A DNA stretch of 64,000 bases. It comes from Platycnemis pennipes (Eukaryota > Arthropoda > Insecta > Odonata > Platycnemididae). The position numbers were made by a program, and so were the translations under genes. The DNA lies in NCBI GenBank assembly GCA_933228895.1, contig OW121852.1, positions 106,041,544 to 106,105,543 on the forward strand, in the 5' to 3' direction. Of the stretch, positions 54,871 through 64,000 are shown in pieces; positions within the stretch are counted from its first letter, which is position 1, and every line of letters begins with the position of its first letter. Below the pieces are notes generated by a model. That model was not told where the DNA came from and searched no databases. It saw nothing but the letters and a program-made list of their open reading frames with translations.

Positions 54871-57060
54871 CCAGGACTTGCGCTCGCATGCAGAATAATA
54901 TGAAGAGGTAAAAACCAAATGTAATAACGAGATTATCAACGCCCCCTCTCCCTTCTTTCCGTCGCAAACCCTTTAACTCTATTATATCAAGGTTTCAGTA
55001 CTTAATTGAGTCGAGTAGCGACTCTTAGATAGGATCATTAACCCATCAAAAATTTTCCGAGACGAAAACCATCACCAGTCTTCTTCAAATGATTGGCCCC
55101 GAAATTTCCACCCGCCCTGCTGAGCCAGTTACCATATTGTCACCCCCTCCGGTGGCATACTGCAAAACTACTCACTCGGGAAATAAGACCGAATAACAGC
55201 GATGCGGTGGACTTGAATATCGGTTTTTGAAACACTTGACATGCATCCTCCCACTTGACGAACAGAGCTGATCGCTCGATTGGGTAATAACCACAATCAA
55301 CTGGTAAACTAATCAAGGTTATCCGGGGAAATTGAAAAACTCTTCGCTTCCGGGATGGGGGAAATTAACCGAGCTTGGAGTGCCAAGGTAGCGATTTATG
55401 TGGCCTGAAAGTAAGGGCACAAGGGTGCAGTATGATAAGGGAACTGTTATCTCATAATTAAGCACCGTGGTGCGGAAGGGTACGCTGTTCGCTTTTTAAC
55501 CCGTTCCGGGATAATGATTATCTTCCATGGAAAATTCTGGCGGATAACAGAATGAACCCGAGCGAAGTCGATTCTCGAAGTTCATCGAGACGATGAAACT
55601 CTCTGGAAAAGATAATTGCCTCTCAAAATTGGAAGGAGGGTGGGAAAACGATTCCACAGACACTCGATTATCCGTTTCTGGAAGAGTTTCAAGGCGATGT
55701 GACCCGAGTTTAGCTAGCCTCACGCAGTCAAAGAGAGAAAATGTCGTTTCGGCCATGTCTAATCATTGGTGTCAGAACTTTCCCAGAGACATGCTAGACA
55801 ATTACAGAATACCTAACTTCAAAGCGATGAGGCTCCATGGATCGTAGAGTTTTATGGCAAACCGCAGGCAGTAAAGAAGTCCCCCCCCCCCTTTAATACA
55901 GAGAGCTTAAAAAGCTCATCGCCTTTATACCTTTTACCTCTAGTCTTTTCTTTTCCCTGTCCGAGATTTTGTGTTTTTTTCTACGTCACGTCATTTATAT
56001 CGACATATTTTGTGTTGAAAAAATCCTAATTTTTATATTTGCGTGATTTAGTTTTAGCTAAAGCATAGCCACATCATAGATACGTATACTTCAAACATCT
56101 TTCGGCTCTTTTTCTAAATCAGTGTTCCCCTTGCAATCACAAACTATTAGACTGTTGAGCAAGGATTGATACAGAATAGTAAAATGGTGACATTAACATG
56201 CATGTTGTTACCAAATAATGATAGCTTCATGAATTACACGCTTAATCAAAAGTACTTGTTCACATAGCGAACAAATACTTAGATATCCTAGTCAAAATAG
56301 CGACATGTCCTCATTGTTTTTCTCATTATCAATAAGTGGAAGGCTAGAGTATGGTTTCTCTGCGGTAGAAGCCACAAGGAGGCGAACTAGGTCTCAAGCC
56401 ATTAATGTAATTTGAGATAAGTGCATGACGGAGTTCATATAATATTGATGCTGAGGGAAGGAAGGATGAAGCACAATCCGAAGTCTATATCGAAATACCC
56501 ATTACGTATAATGTCTAGGGGTCACGGCTTAACGTCCTTTGCGATGTAAAGAGTCATGAGATAATGGCGACACAGTAGGTACTCAATTACGGTCAGAATT
56601 TCTACGCTCTAATAAATCTCTAACAATTTAGGGCCAGCTAGTTGCGCAAGCAATCGCATTAGCACGATCCCTTCTCACCATAGAGCTTAGTCCTCAAACT
56701 GCGTAGCAAAGTTTACTCGCAAAGATCCTAGATTTCAGTTCTGTTGTTTTAAATGGCATACTTTGTACATATTGCGAAGGTTTGTGAATTAGATATGGCT
56801 GGCTATCAGCATCGTTATTATGGATGTATTTAATCACTCTGGGTACGTGACACTATGAAAAAGAATTGTATTACTTGAATTTATCCACAATATGACAATA
56901 AATATGCAACGATTTAAATACAAAATAATAAATTTTGTGGTGCATAATTGAATCAGAATAATTCGTAATACTTAATTTTCTGTATTTAAAGTTCTCAATT
57001 AAGGGTTTTGATAGAAGACGCGAAACATTTCCACAATTTATATCAGATAACAACACACCA
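54871..57060. other. Unique sequence with no recognised gene
   Basis: Overlapping frames of 84-86 codons on both strands at 55496-55847 show no motif. A run of 12 C lies near 55880. Nothing else was recognised. Confidence 0.45.
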
Positions 57061-57379
57061 GGGGGGCTGTGTTTGAAACCTTCGGAATTATCTTGAATAG
57101 TTAACCATGGAGTCACGTGGTAAAAACACGAATGGTTTGAAAATTTTATTTTTCTGTATCGTTCGTCACATTATCAAAAATTGTTTTCACTTGAGTTTTT
57201 CTCATCTCTCTCGACTGAAGATCCCACAAATGAGATAAAACACAAGTGTAAACAATGAATAAGGTTGTAATCAGCGGTTTTAACACATCAAATTTGCGAG
57301 CCATTCTAGTTTATACCACGTGACTCCTTGGTTACCTATTCGAAATAATCTCAACTGCTTCAAACCAGTGTTGTCCTCC
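57061..57379 (+). mobile_element. ~320 bp MITE with GGGGGG-type inverted termini, copy 1
   Basis: The left terminus, GGGGGGCTGTGTTTGAAACC, and the right terminus, read inward, share GAATAGGTAACCAAGGAGTC and ACGTGGTA-type blocks. The inverted arms are about 80 bp. The copy at 61519-61834 is the same element in opposite orientation; both contain CACTTGAGTTTTTCTCATCT in the middle. The right end here is more decayed. No target duplication was found. Confidence 0.8.
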
Positions 57380-57724
57380 TTCTTACCACCACCCTTCCAA
57401 TCAAAAGGCTAACAAAAAAGTCTATCTAATTCAATTCCCCAAGGCTTTGGGGGGGCGAACGCCCCACCCCCCTACCAAATCTACCAATGCAACATACGAA
57501 AGACTAAATGAGGTGGTTCGAATCCCTGGAAACTCGACTGTACTTGAGAAAATGTCAGCAGCTTGTTTTTTTTAACTTTTTGGAACAGACATACATATCT
57601 GTCAAACCAACTTATTATGCAATGAGGAAAACTACTTAGCGTCATTTTAACAATCAATCTGCTTCAAATACGTACTCCAGGAGCTACAAATTTTTTACTG
57701 CGAATATAAGAAATTAAGAATCCC
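57380..57724. other. Unique sequence with a G7/C6 fold-back word
   Basis: GGGGGGGCGAACGCCCC near 57449 resembles the G-run/C-run junction of the MITE at 34966-35251 (GAGCGAATGCCCC) and may be a scrap of that family. Nothing else was seen. Confidence 0.35.
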
Positions 57725-58469
57725 CTCGAGGGTACTATTGGTAAACACATACGTGATATAATGGGTCAAGCTAATCGTAAACTGGATTCATCAAAAGAGT
57801 ATTGGGTAAATGTGACGATCATGTACGAGAAATCAGCTACTTTTCCCTTGTTAGACCTCATTTGGAACATGCTGCCAGTGTACGGGATCCCTATGAAACC
57901 GGTCTAAATAATGAACTTGAACGTGTGCAGCGAAGATCGGCTAGATTTGTAAAGGGACGATACGATAATTATATTAGCGTAACCAGTCTATTAAATGAAT
58001 TAAATTGGGAATCATTGTCAGATCGTAGGTTGAAATTTAGACTTAAATTCATAGACAAAATTTTCAGTGATGATGTTAAAAATATTTTGCGAACCCCAAC
58101 TTACTATGGCAGACTCTACCATAATCACAAAATTAGAGAAATTGATTGCCGAACTGAAAGATTCAAAATGTCCTTTTTCCCTCGTACAATTAGAGATAGG
58201 TACGAATAATGGTAAATATGTCAAATCGGAGAGCAATGGATAACATTGGTAGCTGCATGTTGGCATGAGTACTTAAAGCTAACCCTACTAACAGAATGAT
58301 TTTGCATGTTTACTTTGCAATTTCTATCTTTTTTACATCGTGAAGTTCTGACTAGTATATTAATACTATTCCTTTTTTATGCATGATATGTAGTGCATGT
58401 TTGGTTAGAAATCACCCCCTGCCACACACCTTTGTGGTGGCTTGTAGGGTATTATGTAGATGTAGATGT
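57725..58469 (+). mobile_element. CR1/L2-like LINE 3' end with reverse transcriptase C-terminus
   Basis: The frame at 57802-58209 encodes RPHLEHAASVRDPYE and ELERVQRRSARFVKGRYD, then SLLNELNWESLSDRRLKFR and FKMSFFPRTIRDRYE. These are the conserved blocks after the polymerase palm of CR1/L2-type LINEs. Upstream (57725-57830) the same protein continues in another frame, so there is a frameshift. The 3' end is CACCCCCTGCCACACACC followed by GTAGATGTAGATG. The endonuclease and palm are missing. Confidence 0.8.
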
Positions 58470-60984
58470 CCACAGTAGTAAACGCTGAAAGCTCAAAGTT
58501 CACACGGAAGGTCGAAAGCCACGTGGTAGCACAACGTCCGGTAAAGTGCACGGTATAACACACAAGCGGAACGCGTTATAAAGCGCAATCGGGTGACCTA
58601 ATAGGGATGGATGAGAATGGTTCTGCAGGAGTCAACCACACGGCCACCGGAATCCGAAAAGATGGGTGGAGCGGATTCATTTTGCGAGGCCGATCTTAAC
58701 GCTGTTTGGCACGCGGGTGTGTTAATTTGGGTAATGAGCCATCAAAATCCCATCCACCCGCCTCCCGAAATGATTCAAGAGGGAGTTAACATCCAATTCT
58801 AGCTCGATAAGCGACAACGCGGGCAGCTCCACCGCTCGGGAGTCTAAGAGAACGTCCCCATTCAAACGCACAGTGGGACGTGCGAAGATGGACGAAATTC
58901 CATTCATCCAGCTCTAACGTCGCAACGAGGTGCCATAGATAGCGGTTTTACTCGCTCCGCCAGCTAGGGTGCTGAGGCAATATCGTTTAACATCTCCCTC
59001 TTCGAGGGAATCGCACAGGAAAAAATGGGAGTGCTTAGAGTCATTGCACGGAAAATGGGAAAATATTGTCACGTAATACAACGACCACCATTTACGATTG
59101 CGAGAAGTAGTTGCAAGTCGTCGATAAAAAAAAACCCAAGACGTGGTTTTTTTAGTATGCCAGTAGTTATCATCTTTCTTATGAATATATTTACGGTAAA
59201 GCTGCCTCAATGATTATGACCCTCTCATGCCACTGTAGACATTATTAATTGATTTAAGAAAATAAGTAATTGGAACAATAATAATTCTATTCTGACAGTA
59301 GTCACATCCGCTTCATACCTCACACGTGAACACAACTTGATTCTTCTTACCCTCTGGATAATGGGAGTAGAATTCGGCAAATAATATAAACGCTACAGAA
59401 TTAAAGTTCCCAACCGAGGGTCTGCGAGAGATGATTGAGGGTACACAAATAAAGCATAGTGATGGCGGAAGTAACAGTAAGCAAACTCTTCGTCTTAGTA
59501 TATACTTTCACTTATGGGCGGAAAGCCAGTATTGGATTATCGACTAGTAAGCAGTCATATTTAAAGTGACTACACTTCGGGTTCAACCGTAAATAAACAA
59601 CAGATAAGAACATTTACGAGATGGTTTACAGAGTAGTGAAATGGGAAATGGAGGAGTATGCAAGCGAAAATAGGTTGAAAACAGCTGCTACTAGTAATTG
59701 TGACAAAAACATTATATTTCGGGACCAATAATACCCGTTTTCAAATTATTCCAGCTAAAGAAAATGAATTGACTTCAAATAACATTCATGCAGGAAGTAA
59801 AGACGCCGTAAATTCCTAAGGAAAACGGTTTACCATATACTGAAACTTTAACGGCTTGGCGGACACTGCTCTAATCACGGCACTACCAATGATGCCTAAT
59901 GATAACATAGATTATTAATGAAATTTGTTGAAACTAGATGCAATTAACTGTAAATGTTAAAAAAAATCGAGGTCAACTTCTTTTTCCATATAACTGATAA
60001 GAGTTCATTATTTCTGTTGCTTTTGCCCCTCGCAAGCAAACAAACACCCCATTTTAACTGTTCTATTTAGTTACCAAGCTTTCTGCTAATATCCTCAATA
60101 AAATTTCTTTCTTCCCCCTCCATCTCTTACACTCCCTCGTTCGTCCTACTTTCGATCCATTTTACTTTCTCCTTCCTTCTCTATACCCACCTCTCAAAAG
60201 CCATAAGTTTATTTCCATTTTTTTCCTGATGTTTCCGCGCCATGCAGTGCCACGCTCCATATTAAACTTTTCATCAATCTCCTCTTCAATTCCTTAATCA
60301 TTGACTCCGTCATTAGCTCTCTCCTACGAGTGAAAGCCTCTGTGATGAATTAATAATCAATATTACACGGTTTATATAACTTTATGGTATTTAAAGTTTG
60401 AGAGAATCAAATGGAGAAGAAGCTTACAAAGCCGCCATTGATTTTGGTCCCCTTAAAGATTATGTTGTATTAGGTCTGATTGATTGATTTGAGTTTTATT
60501 TTACCTGGGCGGGATAGGACGTTACCGTCCTCTCCACCCCCGCCCAGGGCATATTAGATACATGCATGTGTTTTATTACATTATTAGGTCAAGCACAAAG
60601 TAAACATTTATATTTATGACATTGTAAAATCTAAAAAAGAAAAAGTATAAAACATTTTACCTTACATAAATCAAAGATATTACATGCGGGATTAATTGAG
60701 TTGCACTTGTGAATAAAAAGAATACTATTTTAAAAAAAGGCACATTTGTGAAAAGCCTATCTGTTCTTAAGTACAAAATTGATTCTATATAGTAATTAAA
60801 ATATAAAATAATAATTGATGAAAAATCAAAAGAATATAGGTGGATTTTCACGAGATGTACGTTTTGAGTAGTAGCTTATGAAGCCTCTTTCTCGAGTAAT
60901 CTGAGTCAGACAGAATACTTCAATACGCAGATACTTTTAATGGGTTTCTATTACTCTAGCATTCCATTGGACTGCATCTACGTC
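58470..60984. other. Mostly AT-rich unique sequence
   Basis: No gene was recognised. A segment near 60480-60560 (TTTTATTTTACCTGGGCGGG, then CTCTCCACCCCCGCCCAGGG) has inverted words CTGGGCGGG/CCCGCCCAG and may be the end of an unidentified repeat. Confidence 0.4.
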
Positions 60985-61052
60985 TGTCGAGAATCAAACT
61001 CGGATCCTCGCGATTGACAAGGGGTATTACTCCGGCCACCGCACAAAGACAA
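60985..61052 (-). mobile_element. tRNA-like SINE fragment
   Basis: The minus strand has GGATCCGAGTTTGATTCTCG (B-box-like) with GTGGCCGGAGTAATACCCCT upstream (A-box-like). Only a head is visible. Confidence 0.45.
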
Positions 61053-61059
61053 CCCTTCG

Positions 61060-61290
61060 CTCGTAACTCCCCGCTGCCACGCCAAGGTTTGGACGCGGAC
61101 TTGGCGATGTTCCCGGGCGTCGTCGTCGCAAAGCCATCGTTCACATGTTTCGCGTCTTCCGGGGATCGCTGAAACATTTACCCGGGTCCACGCCCACGCT
61201 GCAGGGGCCCGCCCCGGGCCGACCCCCGCCCGCATCGCCCCTGTTGAAGGGGCGCCCGTCCGCCCACGCATCTATCCCCCGCCGCCCACG
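61060..61290. other. GC-rich, CpG-containing island
   Basis: This is the most GC-rich stretch of the window (GGGGCCCGCCCCGGGCCGAC and similar) in otherwise AT-rich DNA. It opens overlapping frames on both strands (97 and 113 codons) that look like composition effects. It could be a promoter-associated island of a gene outside the window or GC-rich repeat debris. Confidence 0.4.
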
Positions 61291-61518
61291 CTACGAGACC
61301 TTTGTCCCACACCCTTCCCGCCCGCTGCACTCATCTCCTTACGGCGCTGAAATCCTCTCTCTCCTCCCACGCTATCCTCACCTTTTTCCCCCTATACGAC
61401 TCATCCCACCCCACAGCATCCAAAAATGTGATCTCTCTGGACTGTTTATTATGCATGAAATGCCGCGACTGGACCCACAAAAATAAAACTTGGCTTAAAA
61501 TTATTTAACTCAGCTCCA

Positions 61519-61834
61519 GGGGGGTTGTGTTTGAAACGGTCGAGATTATTTCGAATAGGTAACCAAGGAGTAACGTGATATAAACAAGAATGGCTCGCAA
61601 ATTTGATGTGTTAAAACCGCTGATTGCAACCTCATTCATTGTTTACACTTGTGTTTTATCTCATTTGGGGGGATCTTTAGTGTAGAGAGATGAGAAAAAC
61701 TCAAGTGGAAGCAATTTTTGATAATGTAACGAGCGATTTAGTGATATAAAATTTGCAAACCATTCGTGTTTGTACCACGTGACTCCTTGGTTACCTATTC
61801 GAGATGATTCCGAAGGTTTCAAACACAACCCCCC
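61519..61834 (-). mobile_element. ~316 bp MITE with GGGGGG-type inverted termini, copy 2
   Basis: Both ends, read inward, start GGGGGGTTGTGTTTGAAAC and continue through AATAGGTAACCAAGGAGT. Arms are about 80 bp and well preserved. The internal part matches the 57.1 kb copy in reverse orientation. Outside, both ends adjoin an A (CCA on the left, AGA on the right) but no longer duplication is visible. Confidence 0.85.
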
Positions 61835-64000
61835 AGATCTAGGAATTCAGTTACGCCAACCCACTCAAATGTTTTAAAAGATCGCTTTGGAGGTCGTGTA
61901 ATCATTCGGAAGAGGCTACACACAGCTACAGACTTGTGCTGAGGCTGCAGTACTAACCCCTCATCCTAAGGAATTGAGTACGATTCACGACTGAGGAAGA
62001 AATGTTTCACTGGCGTTCCGGTACCTGCTTTTCTTCTATTGGGGGAGCCCATCAAATTGATTAAACCTCCTACTCCTCATATTCCAACTATTATTACCGC
62101 CAAATGTCTTTAGCTCTTCTTGCCCCCAAATTACAAATTACCTAACTGAACTATTTTAACTTGAAGGAAGCAGCTGTATAACATGAACAAAATAAAATTC
62201 ACTACGTTTTCACGTTAGCTATTCAAATCATAAATCCACTTCATTTACAAATGATGTCCAGGGTATGATCAGCTGAGGAAAATACGCTAAACGAACACAG
62301 AACATGAGTTGCGGTATAATTAGGGTTTTAAGATGCTCCTGCTAAGGTTGCGTCACATCCATTAACGCAGCTAAAACCAATGCACAATTACAAGTCTCAC
62401 ACAATACCCATACCAGGGACGGAATTCTTACTCATAAACTTTGTGTTACATTGCCAACGTGTAACCGGCATGACAACTGCCGACCGGTAGCTATCATTAA
62501 AGCGTAAAAACGGCCACTAAATGAAAAAAAAACAATTGGATATTATATAAGACTTCGCCTTCACGATAAGGCAAAGAATGTTGTACAAATTATTCAGTCA
62601 TAGCAATAGTGGGTAAGCTTGTTTTTTGGAATATCAACATAACTTACGTGAAAATATACTTAATATATAACATGACATGAAAATATACTTAGTTACACTC
62701 CACAAAATTTGTATTATTCTATCGGTTTTCACCTCTTTAGTTCATTATCACGAATAGAATACTTCTGCTAGAACACTTTAATAAATAAAACGTAGAATAC
62801 TGAAGAATAAACGAAGAAGAAATAAAATGTAGAATAGAAACAAATTTATTTTTCGAGTAGTATTTCAATCCTCCATTACTATGGAGTTAACTATTACTAC
62901 TTAAAAAATATTCTAATGGAAAGTCATAAACAAGTAAATTAAAAATATTACAAAAAATATAAAGTGAGCAGCATATACTTATTCTTCGGCAAAGAAAAAC
63001 CTCGCAAACTATATTTTACGATGCAGATGCATATTCAGATGTTTCATATTCATCTCGGATTAATCTGATCTGGAGTTCCGTCGCAGCTCACTGCGACTTG
63101 TATTCATTGAACCTGCCAGTCCTTCGGACGATAATGAAGTTAGCGTTGGAGACAGGAGGTGACATTTCTCTCGCCAAGGAAGCGCTTCCGAAGCGGCAGG
63201 ATTTAATGAGGGGAACAATGAGTGAAGGCTCAAAGAGATAATTATTCAAAAATATCATGCTTGCTTTGCACGGTTCACAGTCTTCCGGAAAGATGAAGAT
63301 CGTGGATTAGAGGCTTTCGCAATTATGGTACGGAGGAGTGGGCGCAGAGGTGATATAAAAAAGAAGTTCGTCAAACTGGAAACGATGGAAAGGAAATGAC
63401 TGCAATAATTCTTGAGACTGGGGATAAGTCGGGAGAAAGAATTATTTTGGACTTAAAGGGCTAATTAATGAACGATAGATGTGAGAAGACATAGCTCAGT
63501 ACGGAAATGGAAGAAATAAATCAAGGATTTCAGGTGGAAAGAAGAGATTAAATTTTGATCAGAATTAGAGTTTCAGTAAATTATAAGTTGAAGTAAGCCG
63601 ACAGATTGTAGCGGGAGATTGATATGGCGTCATAAAGGGAACCAATATCAAATAAAGAGACTACCAAGATACCAAACTATAGTTTAGAATACCTACAATA
63701 TTTGATAACGGGCTACCGATTCCGGAGTATTCAACTAGTACACATTAGTCTTTTACGTAGAGGGCATGATTCTTGATCCACATTTATGTGACGACGGAAG
63801 ATAAATTGATTGCTAATCTTTTCGCATGCATTTTGAAATTCATTTTCACACAATTTTCGAGGCCACAACATATATTTGGAATACGGCCTCACAATATTTT
63901 TTCGAGGCCTCAACAAACAGAAAGATTCGATGTCATACGTGCTCGGTGTTTTCAGCGGTATTTCAATGAAAAGGATTTATTTTGAAAAGAAACCAACGTC
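61835..64000. other. AT-rich sequence with no recognised feature
   Basis: Small frames at the extreme right (63731-63985) are on both strands and look like chance. No repeat family member was recognised. Confidence 0.5.

Noticed and set aside
53936..54878. 8 bp target duplication around the second hAT element
   Set aside because: The flanks GATTACCC and CCAGGACT do not match, and shifting the ends by a few bases does not help.

Overview
This window looks like non-coding arthropod (most likely insect) nuclear DNA, roughly 60% A+T. I infer this from what fills it: non-LTR retrotransposons, tRNA-derived SINEs, hAT and Transib-type DNA transposons and long fold-back elements. There are no closely packed genes, operons or bacterial signals. 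I cannot name the species from the sequence. I found no convincing host protein-coding gene. The only long open reading frame is a retrotransposon polymerase at 21.3-23.6 kb.

Layout. 0-9 kb: a 718 bp fold-back DNA transposon with Transib hallmarks (1777-2494), a SINE (4595-4838), a perfect 22 bp-arm hairpin (6414-6462) and a 3'-end copy of the main LINE (7411-7965). 9-16 kb: a tRNA-like insert, another LINE copy, and a 1.37 kb element bounded by GGGGGGTT inverted repeats that contains a broken PIF1-like helicase piece. 16-20 kb: an 839 bp hAT transposon with a perfect 8 bp target duplication, a Jockey-like LINE remnant and several short repeats. 21-24 kb: the longest LINE copy (RTE-like, 5'-truncated but with an unbroken 786-codon frame). 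24-36 kb: two copies of a ~530-560 bp repeat (one with a new perfect palindrome), a ~357 bp fold-back built from opposed tRNA-like units, SINEs of two families, a 78 bp insertion with a hammerhead-ribozyme-like core and 12 bp target duplications, and a 286 bp hAT-type MITE. 40-44 kb: a third copy of the ~530 bp repeat with a SINE nested in it, two LINE families and an exact 49 bp direct repeat. 47-59 kb: adjacent SINEs, LINE ends, and a second hAT remnant (53944-54870). 57-62 kb: two MITEs sharing the GGGGGGTT terminus in opposite orientation and a CR1/L2-like LINE end with a GTAGAT tail. The remaining stretches are AT-rich unique sequence in which I see nothing.

How the parts relate. At least eight copies of one RTE-like LINE all share its 3' end, which is the pattern expected from target-primed reverse transcription with early termination. 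The SINEs were presumably mobilised by LINE machinery, but no shared SINE/LINE tail is visible that would identify the partner. The DNA elements are non-autonomous: both hAT elements keep only the C-terminal dimerisation part of a transposase, broken by stops or frameshifts. The most noteworthy items are the Transib-like fold-back, the hammerhead-bearing micro-insertion, the palindrome created inside one copy of a repeat family, and the GGGGGGTT family with its helicase-carrying member.
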